Part shown: positions 1-12,200 of the stretch, in pieces
Position numbering within the stretch: the stretch's first letter is position 1
Layout of the letters: every line of letters starts with the position of its first letter
Source: Scortum barcoo
Taxonomy: Eukaryota > Chordata > Actinopteri > Centrarchiformes > Terapontidae
Length of the DNA stretch: 64,000 nucleotides
Assembly (NCBI GenBank): GCA_023238725.1
Contig: CM041540.1
Span: 7,354,001 to 7,418,000, forward strand
Reading direction: 5' to 3'
Notes under the pieces: generated by a model
The model's database searches: none
What the model saw: only the letters and a program-made list of their open reading frames with translations
Told to the model about the DNA's origin: nothing
Translations under genes and position numbers: made by a program

Positions 1-778
1 CTCCGTGCTTCGGCCAACCAGTAGGAGTTAGTATTGCAGCAACGCTATTATGAACTAATTGAGAATTTGTGGACACAAATTGTTCATTTAAACCTGAATT
101 TATAACTTATTTGGCAACATGAAAACAGCACAGCAAGATGTAAACACTGTGGTGATCTATTATCACCTTATAAAGATGTTATGGCGAACATTTGCTGGTT
201 TACACATTCAGCAGGCACACAGTGACATTAGTTTTCATTTGAAGTTGTGCTTCTGGCCACCTGGAAAAAGCAAGTCCAATTTTCACTCTCCTGTCTGTCT
301 CTTCATCTGCTAAATGCTTCACAATGTTCTTCAGCCGGTCACTAACTAACAAAAGTCTGTTTGCTGCTAGGCAGGCACTGTCATTTTTTTTTTTGTTGTT
401 GTTGTTTGCTCAAAAAGCTGTTTACTGCTCCTGGAAACAGAGTTGATGAAAACAGTGAGACTGAACCAAAACCGTAAAGTTGTGGGCCATAAAACCAAAA
501 ACAATGAGCTTAATGATGATAAAATGTTCCATAGAGCTGATGGGAACTGCAGAGTTGTGTGATAAATCTCTTATTATCTTAATTATGAGCAAAATCTGTC
601 ACATTATACATGGAATAGCCCCCTTTCAGTATAAGAGACACTGATTTATGTGCACAAATAATAAAAAAATAACCTTTGATACCTCCTGTTATTGTGCACT
701 CCAAAGGGCAAAGGATGGACAGACCCTTCGAATACCCAACAAAAAACCTTTCCATTGGTCCAGACAGACATCACAGTT

Positions 779-975
779 GTACCCTTCATCAGGAATCTGC
801 CAAAAATATTTATTTCTTCGAGGTTGGTGTGTTTTGACCTCTGTTACAGGCAGTGTTTTTGTGTGAACCCAGACTTAAGCTGTTCCAGACTGTAGAGTGG
901 AGGCTGGAAAACAGACATTTTGTCATTGTGCTTAGTCACTGTGCGTCTTCTCCTCCAATGTGTTGATGTCTGCCT
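779..975 (+). repeat. Diverged direct repeat, copy 1
   Basis: It matches copy 2 at about 2312-2515 in order and orientation: 'cccttcat', 'ggcagtgttttt', 'ctgttcca', 'gtggaggctgg', 'cttagtca' and 'aatgtgtt' recur with small gaps. The family is not recognised. It could be an old local duplication 3' of dcn or two copies of an old repeat. Confidence 0.6.
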
Positions 976-1699
976 TATGCTCTCATATCCTTTCCATTAG
1001 GCCAGATGGCAGACACTGGCTTTCAGCTCTCTTTTCCTAATATGTTGTTTGTACTCGACTGTAACTTGTTTAATTTCCCTGAGGTTGTGCCAAGTAATTA
1101 ATTATATAAGAACATAAATTCATGGACAGTGCACACATTGTCTTTGGATCCCTTCAGTGATGTTTCCCTACATAGACTACATGTAACCTCTTATCTTTTT
1201 TGTTTTTTCTTTCAAAAGTCAAAGTGATATTCAACAAAATCATTTGCAGCCACTCCTTTCTTCTTTCTTTTGACATTTGTGTGTTTATTGGTTGCAAGTA
1301 GTTTCTGCATTAATTTGTAAAAAAAAAGGCCTGCACTTCCCTAAGCAAGTCTGTGGTATTACTGACATGATTTAAAGCAATATATTCTTATATTGAATGT
1401 AATTTCTGTGAATGTGAAAAGGGTAGTGCTCCTCGATTGAGCCTGCAGCCTTGTGCCACTTTTTACTACTTTTAGTCTTGGTTTGCTGGTCAGAAAGAAC
1501 AATACAATAAAAACAACAGTAGAGTTCATGGGGGGGGGTTCTGGCGGTCTGGAGGTTTAGGTGCTGACCATGCAATTGCACAGTATCAGTTCATAAAATG
1601 TGCCACATGGTCATGAGCTAGTACTCGTTTTAAACTACTGGCCTAAAGTGAAATGGTGAAATGGACAGTTGAGGTAAACCAACAACTCGTTTCTTAAGT

Positions 1700-1752
1700 T
1701 TCACCTTTCATGCTGCTGCTGAAATGTGAATTTCTCTTGGAGATCAATAAAG
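1700..1752 (+). mobile_element. 3' end of an L2/Maui-like non-LTR retrotransposon
   Basis: The segment reads gaatttctcttggagatcaataaag and then enters a tetranucleotide array. This 'aatttc...ggatcaataaag' ending followed by a microsatellite is characteristic of teleost L2-clade LINE 3' ends. The 5' limit of the fragment is not visible, so this is at most a very short, 5'-truncated copy. Confidence 0.6.
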
Positions 1753-1959
<207 letters not shown>

Positions 1960-2311
1960 AAGCCCGAGAGATCTTTCACAGTCATTGGCGGCGAGTTTGA
2001 TTGTATGTTGTGTGCTTTCAAGGATATTATTTCATTTTAACCGTGTCCTCGGATTTCAAGTAATGCAAATAATGGTGTTGCATATTGCCTAATCTGAGTA
2101 TTGATTTGAACTTCAACATTTGAAATGCATTCATCCTAAATTTAGGAAATTGGAAGCCTGATGAAAGCTGTCCATACTTTTTTTAACTTTTTTTTTTTGG
2201 AATTTTTATGGATGCTGTGAAAATGGCAAAGGCCCAGGACATATTTTCATTTCTCCAAGAGGTAAACTGTAGATATCCTCAGATAAAAGTAAAAAAGTGT
2301 GCTTTCATGTT

Positions 2312-2515
2312 GCCCTTCATCTGTAACTTGCCGTGATCCAAGCTTGTTTGTCTCTTTGAGTGTCGGTTGCCTTTAACTGTGTTCTTGGCAGTGTTTTTTT
2401 TTTTTTGCGGACCAGAGTGAGGCTGTTCCAAGCTGATTTTATTGTGGAGGCTGGGAAACACACATTCTGACATTTCGCTTAGTCAGCCTACTTCCTCCCC
2501 TCAAATGTGTTCTTG
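2312..2515 (+). repeat. Diverged direct repeat, copy 2
   Basis: This is the partner of the segment at 779-975, about 1.55 kb away. The shared core is 'gtggaggctgg-aaacacacatt-tgacat' followed by 'gcttagtca' and 'caaatgtgtt'. A T-run has expanded inside this copy at about 2394-2406. Confidence 0.6.
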
Positions 2516-3329
2516 TTGTCCTCTGACACTGTTTTTCTCATAATTTATTCGTCCTCTTACGGTAATTTTGTTGAGCTGCTTTTAATAATGCAAAGTGATA
2601 GATGATGTCCTTGAACCGGAAAGTTAGAGGTTTGGCTTTCTGAACAGTTATAATCCCACTCAAATGTCAAGCTCGATTATTGTCATTCTCTCTGAACAGA
2701 TGAATAATTATATTCACATTTTTCTTATATGCATCACTATGTCTTTGTTTGCAGGCATATTTTTACCATCTTATGTTAAAAAATGGGGAAATATTGTTTT
2801 TACAGACTGTAGTTAGAAAACAATAAAGGAATTCTACCATACAGAATTGGAAATAACTTGATTGATCAGAGGCAAACATAAGTCTGATATACTGTAAATA
2901 ACTGAGATACATACAACCACTTATCCTGCAGCAAATGTCCAGTCATATCTTACCAACCAAACACAGCTTGGTAAGTAGATACTGCATGCATGGTTGGACT
3001 CTGAACAGACGCACAGTGTTTAAAGAGTTTGAAAGGGTTTGATCAAATGAATTAAATAAGGAACATGTTAGCATGTCTGGCTAACCAGCTTACTTTTATT
3101 GTAGAAGCCACAAGTTATGTAAAAGAATAAAAAACACAAAAGCAGCTAGCACATCAACTGTAAAGCTGATAGGAGTTTAGACAATGTAATGTTTGTTTTT
3201 TTTGCCCAGGGCAGTCTTTTTAGCCTCAGTCTTTTGCTTAAGACTTCTTTCATAAAAGCACAGAAGCCAAGAACATCCATGCTTGCAATTTTTTAAAAAG
3301 ATGTTATTGAGATGAGGAATTAATTTATC

Positions 3330-3800
3330 TTGTTATCATATGAAACAAGCTCTGTTATCTCGAGATAAAGATTTTTCCTCGTATTACTTGTAATGTTTAC
3401 ACTTTTGTTTACATTCAACAGGTGTCTGTTGGCTGTATGGGGACGCTGTGGGGGTCATCATGTACATGTATGTGGGACGGGATCGCAAGTCTCACGGAAA
3501 GCCGGATGGCCTTAATAATGTCTTTACCTCTACAACTATAATAGGCTTTATTTGAGCAGGTGCTGGTTAAAGCAGAGAGGGGGGTGTTGGTCAACCTCTC
3601 ATCTTTGGTTACTATAAAAAGAGCTTATCTGCTCTAATGAAGTAAAACAAAACTACACATTAATGTCCAGTTATGGATCCTCCCCAACAGTGACATGACA
3701 GTTCATAATTATCCCATGAAAAAACATTTCCCTGTGATAAACTATGTTGGGAAATCTGCCTTTTGTTTCCTTGAGATCATGAGATAAATTAACTTGTGAT
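3330..3800. repeat. Possible old repeat with TTATCTCGAGATAA-type palindromes
   Basis: A perfect 14-bp palindrome, TTATCTCGAGATAA, lies at 3355-3368. A related 'gagatcatgagataa' lies at about 3773-3788. Similar 'TTATCTCG...CGAGATAA' words occur in interspersed repeats of fish genomes. The boundaries are unclear and the sequence between the two is unrecognised. Confidence 0.3.
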
Positions 3801-6589
3801 CACTAAAACCATAAATGTGGCAAACGTGCCCGCTATTTCTTCTGTATCAAAAGCTTTTACTTTAAAGCAAGCAAACTGTTAACCTGGGAAAGTCAGACAG
3901 AGATGCTGTTTTCAGCTAGCCTGCCAAAAGCTGCCATCAGCTGGGAAAAATGAAAGTCACTGGCTGGACATGAGACACATGTTTTTGGCATCGTCTGTCC
4001 CTGTCATTTACATTACAGTAAAATACTTTCTGTAATGTATATGATGTCAAGAGACTACTGACATTGTAAATCAGCCTACACCCACCTCTGTTAAACTACT
4101 ATCCTAATGATATATATAAAAGACAAGGAAGACCATAAAATCAGTTGTCAGAATGAACCTTTATCTTTTCTGCGTATCTTGCTTATGAACACAGAAGATA
4201 CAAACTGGCACGTGTGTAAGTGCAGTGCAAACGACCTTCCCTGGATTTTAATTCAACATTTAATTCAACACCACATGCAGACACATTCACAGACACATAA
4301 ATATGAACGCATGAAAACTCTTGACAGCTAAGCTACACATGCACATGCTCTGACAAGGGTACACAGATGGAGATCCAAGCAAGCATATTAGCAAACAGGG
4401 ATATTCTTGGACCTCTTGGCACAGACACGCAGAGGCTTCTAATAAAATCTCAGACAGCACCCAGACACCACCTTCTGTTCCTACCATGTGGTCATGTGGC
4501 AAGCACTGTACTTAAAACAGAGACTCATCCCTAGGCGGGCCAAGTGATTCTCTCACCTCGTCTCTCATGGGCTTACATGTGCTACAGGAGTGGATCGGCA
4601 CTAAAATCAGACCAGAAGATCTGCTTAACAGACCTCTGTTCCTCTGTCTTTAATCTGTATCACACAAAACATCTTTGAATTTTCTTACAATCCCCAAATT
4701 AAGGGATAAAGTGTAAATTACACTGGTAGTGCATTGTTTTCATATAAAATGTCTCATACCCAGTAATTAGAGGACTTATCACATTGCTGTGGTGTTGATA
4801 AGGGGGATTTGATTGAGAAATTTATGTAGTAAGACAGGTATAAGCCCAGGTGTTTGTGTGTAGGCTACGTTTGATTAAAGAAGTTTGGATTTGCAGCTAG
4901 AGCCAGCCAACCATCTGCATAAATCTGTGACACATCTGCGTTTCGGCAGGATCTCACCAGTCTTTGCTTTTGACATGGTGAAGCAGCTCAGGTTACTCCG
5001 GTTGCATAAGCGGCACAAGACAGGCGCTTCACCTACACACACACACACAGACACATGTGCATGTGAAAACATACTAAGCAATGACTGTATGTGCAAATAT
5101 GCTCTGAATTAAGTCTGTCGAAATGTATTTGCAGACAAATGGCTTTCTCCAAACTATTTCTTTTTTACATGTGAATTGAAACCTTGCAGACACACGATAC
5201 AATTCAATCCACATGCACCAACACACATAATTACTGGCAACGGGCCTAAAGCAATAAGTCTAAGTGCTTATGGTCTGGAAGATAGATGTCTGTTCAGCAG
5301 ATCAAGTTGCACGGTGCTTATGCATGTGTGTGTTTCAGGGGGGGAGAGACAAAGAGTAGAAAGTGCCATACTAATAGCCACCACATGGGGGCAACAGATT
5401 GAAGTACATTCATGTTACTGCACTGAGCTCTACTCTGAGGCGCTGGGATAAATGCCAGCTCTCAAACACTGATGCTTTTCAGTCTGTCCTTGTCCGAAAA
5501 AAAAAAAAAAAACCCAAGTCATATCAGAGGTGGAGGATTTTAAGCCAGTCATAACTCTTATTTTTTCATTGCTTCTTTTTTTGGGCTGGCTGTTTGCATT
5601 ATTTGTAATTTATCTCTGCAAAGTTAAGGTTATAAGAAGAGGAAGCAGTTGGGCTATGGAGTCCCAAAAGTGACATCTTTAACAGTTTAGTTTATTGAAT
5701 TTCAGTCCTAGCACATATACCCATACTATTTTATTTACCCATTCTCCAACATTTCCACTTTATTGCACATTTCCCATTTTTGTATCATATGATAAGAAAG
5801 AGAATTGTTTGATTGGTAAATATGTGTGTCTGACATTAATGGCGATTAAAAAAATGGAGAAAATTAAATGAATGTCTTGACGGCCAAAAATAGATGGATA
5901 AAGATAAACAGTTGGTGGCAGTAATGCACTGACACTAAAAAAGAGAACAGTTATGAGGAAAACTGAAAATTTTGCATGTAAAAAGTGTGACTTAGATACA
6001 TTTTAAAGCATATGAAAAGGCCAATTAAAAAAGAATCAATGAGTTAAAGGATCCAATCAAACACAGTCTGAAAACGTCTGAAAATATATTTACCAATTAT
6101 TTTGTTCATCAGATAGTATGCCATTAATATTTGTCACTTCTGAGACTCCACATAATAACAGGTGAAGGAATGCAAAGTGAGAAAATTAGATTCTTCTGAG
6201 CATTGATCATTTGACACTGTACAACCTGCTTCCAGACGCAGGAGTTTCAACCGCTACATGTCTCAAGGGAGCTCCATTTCTTTCTTCTTTAACCTAAATA
6301 TTCCCATTACAGTCTCTTAAATTAACGAGGGGTCATAAATTACCAGTGGCTCAGAGGCCAGAAATGGTCCTTGTGCAAATATTGTTTTATCCCAAACCAC
6401 CAAACCCATCAATATAAGTTGGAGGCTGCAGGGGTAGCTAGAAGCAAATGAATCTGCCATAAGTTTGACTTTTTAAACTTTTTTTTTTAGACCCTCCACC
6501 AAACTTTCTTCACTCACTGTGGGACCTGAATGTGTTAGTATGATGGCTTAGAGATTCTCATTGTCTCCCCACGTTAAGAAAGTCTATTC

Positions 6590-6870
6590 TCCAACATGTT
6601 GGCCTGTTTTTCTCAGTTTGCATGTTCTCCTTATGTCAATGCGATTTCCTCAGGGAGTTCAGGTTTCCTCCCACAAACCATACACAGTGGACTGGAGACT
6701 CTAAATTGAATGCATTGCTTGTTTATTTGTATATATAGATCCATATGTGTCCTGTAAATGTATACAGTACATCCTGTGATGGAGTGCACTCTCTTGAGTC
6801 TCGGCCAGTACATGCTGGGAATGGCTCCAGACCCCTGAACCCTGCACAGGATAAGGGAAAACTGAAAATA
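6590..6870. repeat. Degenerate copy of an abundant teleost interspersed repeat
   Basis: Blocks such as 'gcatgttctcc', 'caggtttcctcccaca', 'gactctaaattg', 'tgctgggaatggctccagacccc' and 'cctgcacaggataag' appear in the order seen in a very common teleost repeat. I believe that repeat belongs to RTE-type LINE 3' regions. The copy is diverged and lacks the usual 'ggatgga' tail. The family assignment is from memory and less secure than the repeat call. Confidence 0.6.
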
Positions 6871-8129
6871 ACACGTGGAGCAAGTATTATGTGTCACCCA
6901 CTGCTGCTATAATTCATTTCTTATGAAAGTGGAAGGACACTGTCATTCCTGTAATTTATAATGCTGTTTTAATTAAAGCCAAAAAAGTAGCCCAGGCACA
7001 CCTGCTCGCACAACTGATACTTGCTGCTCCATGAAATTCATATCCTGAGCGGATGAACTTGATAGACAGTCCCCATGGTGTAATCTTTTCGGTCACGTTG
7101 GATGTAGAAGGATCCCATTAGTATTTTTTGACAGGAATAAAATCCTGGTGTTGTAACATCTGTAACGTGACTCACTGTATTGTTACCAGATGAGGAGAAA
7201 CCAGCGCTTTGTGAAAAGAAACTGGCAAAGTGTCTGATAGAAGTGAACAATGACTGATGGCTTTTAAGCGTGCCCATGAGGCGGAAATATTTCTAAAGCC
7301 AGATTTCTTTTTCAAGTGTATTTGTATTTCAAAAGGCCTGACTGACACTTATGAAATATCTGTGGTAATAAAGCTACTCAATGTGCAAGTATTCCATAAA
7401 TCTAGAAGAACATTTGAATATCTCTGATTGCGTCAATAAGGCAACCATACTGGACATTTCAAGCCTTTGTCAAGGTTTTTCTATTATTAATATATACCTG
7501 AAGCATTTTCACCTTATGTGTGTGTTTGTTGTGCACATTTTGGTGAAAGTGTCTCACCTGTTTCAGAGTACATTTTACCTGTACCTCCTCTTGACCTTGT
7601 TCGCCAGGAAGCTGCTGCTCTCTTTGTATTTGTGCTGTAGTTTTTGAAGTGACATACAGTGACTGGGAGCACAAATCTCCATACACATTATGGATAATAT
7701 TGCAAGTTCGGGTCATTACATCCATCAAAAACATCTATTTTTTCCATTAGTATTTTTATTTTGTTCAGGACACCTTAGCTGGAGCCCCTGCTCCGGGAAA
7801 AAAAGAGGAACACCTTTGTAGCTGATATATTAAGTCTGAGCTATAGCAAGTGCTTGTGCCTTTAAGCAATGAGAGGTTTTTTTTTATACAGCATTTATAT
7901 ACAGCGTCTATACATACAACATTCATACCAACATGGTTGCAGTGGGCATGCCAGTCCACATACACCCTCCAATTTTTCTTGACTCTTAAAAATAGGAGAT
8001 AAAGGGCGGGGAAACGTGGAGAGAAATACATACACGCATTAACAAGAGATTCCAGAAAGCACCAGGTTCAAGTTGAAAGGAAAAAAAAAAAAGAGCATGC
8101 ATATAAATCTTTGGGAGTGGCTTCTGTTT

Positions 8130-9016
8130 AAAACATATATGGTTTTATTCTACATTTTTTAGAAGCTATTTTCACCTTGTTTTTTTTCTTTTTTTTTCTT
8201 CCAAATGGAATGACATACACTAGGAGAGAAACAAGGGATGAAATGTGATGAGGAAAAAAAAAGTGTAAAAACACCCAGAACTAAATCACCACTGAAGTAA
8301 GCACAAGAAATCACAAAGTGATAGAAGTCACGGTTGCTTTTATCTCTACTTGAATTGAATACAATACAAATAGAAACTCAGAGTTCTCTCAAGGAGTGCA
8401 GCGTGGTAATGTTACACTCTGAATGCTATTCCTAGTACACAGGTAATATCTAGTACATTCTAGTATACCAGTTGTTAAAGGCATTGTAAAACACAAGTTA
8501 ACCCCTTGCTGCCTGCTCTACAGGCCAGCTCTCTTATAATTCATACAATGGCTAAAGGTCGAGAAAGTTTACCAAACTGGGATTTAAAACATTTTCCACT
8601 GAGTGAGATTTCAAATCTTTTTGGTTCGGGATCTCTCTCAATTTCAATTGGTCCACTGGATGAATTGCACAATAATATGTAGAACATATTTGCAATGTTA
8701 ATGCTTGCTTAACTCTATAGATGATGTGCCATGTGTGAGATCATCACCATAGTATGCTGGTGTTTCGCTGGAAGCTGTGTGTACTACTGTTGCACCGACC
8801 TTGAAGCTATATAATGAATATGATATGTTGTGTTTGAGGTCCATGTCCACTAAAGTTTTGAAATGAGTGCGTGGGTTAATGACATCATCGTTTGTGGGGA
8901 GGCAGTGTTGGAAGGGGTTAGTGTTGTGGGGCTGTGGTCAAACACGCACACTTACAAAACTCTCACACACACTCATTTACAAACACACACTTCCTCGATG
9001 AGGCGCGCTGGACGCT
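8130..9016 (-). other. dcn: Probable dcn 3' untranslated region
   Basis: This is noncoding sequence after the dcn stop. It includes CA-rich runs near 8943-8990. The first AATAAA on the minus strand is at 8149-8144, which would give a 3' UTR of roughly 0.9 kb. A second AATAAA lies at 7760-7755. The end is inferred only from these hexamers. Confidence 0.4.
8144..8149 (-). terminator. Candidate dcn polyadenylation signal
   Basis: AATAAA on the minus strand, about 870 bases past the dcn stop codon. It is the first canonical hexamer downstream. Another at 7760-7755 could be used instead. No transcript evidence is available here. Confidence 0.35.
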
Positions 9017-9217
9017 CTACTTCTTCCTGTAGTTGCCGAGCTGGATGGCGGAGCGGTCGAAGACACAACGGAAGGTGATCGGCTGAACTTCCCAGTAAGG
9101 CACAGGGTTGCTGAACAGGCTGATGCCAGAGTACATGGCTTTCTTGTGGTTGAGGCCAGGAGGACAGAAGTCCCCTGTTCCCACAGCAGCAATCTTGTTG
9201 GCATGGAGGTAGACCAC
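9017..9217 (-). CDS. dcn: dcn last coding exon (ear repeat and C terminus)
   Basis: It follows tcctctag and encodes residues 291-356 plus a stop at 9019-9017. It carries VVYLHANKIAAVGTGDFCPP, the SLFSNPVPYWEVQP stretch, FRCV and the end SAIQLGNYRKK. The two cysteines form the C-terminal disulphide of the LRRCE ear motif shared by canonical SLRPs. The Asn that is glycosylated in mammals in this repeat is here followed by Lys-Ile, so the sequon is absent. Confidence 0.96.
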   Translation of the reverse strand: MVYLHANKIAAVGTGDFCPPGLNHKKAMYSGISLFSNPVPYWEVQPITFRCVFDRSAIQLGNYRKK

Positions 9218-12200
9218 CTAGAGGAGAGATTTAAATAATTACAACCTTCGGTCACTGAGTAGGAGGTGCATGACAATAATTTAGTTTTTCCAAAATAAAA
9301 CAGATAAAGGCGATAATAATAAGTCACCAATTGAATAATGACTGCTCATGAAAACCAAACTGTTTCTTTATCTTCCTCTGTTGGACTTCCTGCGTGATCA
9401 TACTCTAAATTAACAAAGAGCTGATGCTGCACAGCTTGAAGCACATAAAAGCATACTAAAAGCACATATGAACATCAGGGTGGCTAAAAACAATTGTGTA
9501 GCTGAGTGCTGTGTTTTGAGCAGAGTAGCCCTCATCATGCGGAACTGAGGGGGATGAGAAGGATCCTAGAAATAAAGACAAAAGGAGGGAAGTGCCACAA
9601 ACTATTTGGGACAACCAATATAATGCTAATTACAGATTCGAAAGCCGCAAAGTCCAAAAGCACAAAACTATACATGGAGATAAGTCATAATGAATGCCAT
9701 CAGATACAATGAAACATGCGAAGGACAGAGGAATAAAAAGAACTAAAAATATTTGGAAAAAAAAAACACACTTGAAAAACACACCTCATTAAATCCCTGT
9801 GGGTCTGTAGTTCCTTAAACAAAAACTGAGCACTTGCTTTCTCAGTACCTCACTTTATTCTCTTAGGAGGTTTGACTTCTGCTATTATAGTTATGATGTT
9901 ATATTTCATTTTGTAAGTTCACCTTCAGTGTTGTAATGTTGCATTGTATTTTGTCTTCTGGTATATCATGTTTCTACTACTGCACTGTCAGATCTGTACT
10001 GGCAAAACAAAAACTGTGCACAGCAGATTGTTTGGAGCAATTTATCCAAACTCAAATAAAGTGCCAAAATATGGTTAACAGTTGAACATTACTATGTGTC
10101 ATTGGAATATAATCTCTCTCCACCTATGTTTTTGCTCTCAGGTTGCCCAACACCTGACATTCACCTTGTTGATCCCTGCAACTTTCTTGCCAGGAAATTA
10201 CCCCATAAAATTTTTTTATGGAGGTGGGATTTATGCAGCAGTCTGTTCACACTCCCCCCCACCAAATTCTGTAACATTACACTATGACAGGCTACCGACA
10301 CTTTACTCCATAAACAGACTAAATTAATCCATGTGATTTCTGTTATGGAGGCCTTGGTTGGCTTGTAATCAGACAGTGTGAACCTAAACAAACCAAATGC
10401 AAAAATGCAACAAAGTAAACCTTTCCAGTATGGTTCAGATCAGAGAAAATGAACTGTGATCACACAAACACAAACTGTAATGCTCCAGCAGAGGTAATTT
10501 GCTGGAACTAAATGGTTACAAAAACAATCTTCCTGTTATCATGTTGTGTATTCTGAACTGGATTAATAACACTGAGATGTAGAGGTACTGTAATTGCAAT
10601 GTTAATTAAAGCAGTATGATGTACCTGGATGTACTTGTGTTCAGACAGGCCAGGAGGAACGCTGGTCAGGGCGTTGTTGTCGAGGTGCAGCTCTCGCAGG
10701 TGGGGGACGTTAGCCATTGTGCCATTTTCCACAGAGCTGATCTCATTGAAGCTCAGACCCAGCCTGCAGGGGAAATTAGCAAGTTCATAAGACGTGGAAA
10801 TGTGCAAATGTGTAGAAAACCAAACCAAGATAGTGACATCAATGTTAGTCTCTGGCTGCCAAAATGACTATTAGTTAATAACATACAAGAAAAGAGCTTT
10901 CTTACTGAAAAGAATCCACACCTGTCATTGAGGCCATTACTTTCCCAGTCTATTTATTAATTATGAGCGAATGGAAAATAAAAACCATCCCTCCAACCAT
11001 CCAATATACTCTATTCGTGCTGCATCAAAGCCCTCTTTGTTCGAGTTCGGTATGCCGTCTTTGGCACAATCTGAGCAGTGATCTTATAAACACAGTGTAT
11101 CCAAATTTTATGAGCAACCCAGTTATTTTGATTATCCAAAAACTACTGTTTAGGTCTTACATTTTCTTATGCAGTAAATCACATAAACGGTAATACCAGA
11201 ACCAGCGTTCCAAGTAAATATAATAATATAATAATATTATGTCAAACCAGAGAATGAAAACAGGGGACAGCATGAAAAACTGAGATAAGATAAACAGAAC
11301 AAGAAATGCATGTTCTCATGTATCCAAAGGGAAGACTAACTTTGAGATGAAATAGTGCAATCCTCCTCTTACAAATAAACAGCTGAATTCCTGAGCCATA
11401 AAATATCTTAAATTCAGTACGATCAGGGGTTTTCTGCTATAACCACCCCTGGTCTGCACCAATAGCTAATGGTGGCTAATTCCAGCTAATGTTAGCAAAG
11501 TTTTGATACTACTGTGTAATTGACATTATTTAGTCAATTTCATGACTATATTACAGTGTCTGCATCATGAAAAGTAGTGTACAACTGATTGTCACTAACC
11601 AAGCACCATATACCATCATGCATTGTGCTGAAAGACAGATGACAGATGGGTGAGAGGAGAGAGCAGCCCAACAAAAATGGCCACTACTTTAGATCAGTGG
11701 TCCCCAACCTTTTTTGCAGCACGGACTGGACAGTTTCATGCAAGACAGAATTTCGTGGACCAGGGAGGGGTGGGGTGCACTGGGGGTATAATCATATAAT
11801 TAAATTAAATTACACGACATAATAATTAACATATTTTACCACATGATAAATAATAAATTATTAATTAAAATTCTCCAAAGATGGAGAATCAGTGGGAACA
11901 GTGCGCTTGTTTCTCTGCAACGAGCCGGTGACTTGTCAAGCGCGCCATGGAGAGGAACAGACGAAATTTAGTAAACCAATAGTAAACCAATATCCGGTAA
12001 AAAAAAATAATGCAACAGTAACTAAATGGAAATATAACTTTTTTTTTAAATTCTTTGCGGCCCGGTACCAAATAACCCACGGAGGTTGGGGACCCTTGCT
12101 TTAGATGTATTAATTTGGGAAAATATGGTTAGTACAAATGTTTTTTTCATAGAAATGCATGCTGGTATTTATTATGGTATGGTCCACTGTTGTGCAACAA

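Noticed and set aside
10204..10223. Short 'ccataaa...tttatgg' inverted repeat
   Set aside because: The arms are seven bases long and AT-rich, as expected by chance.
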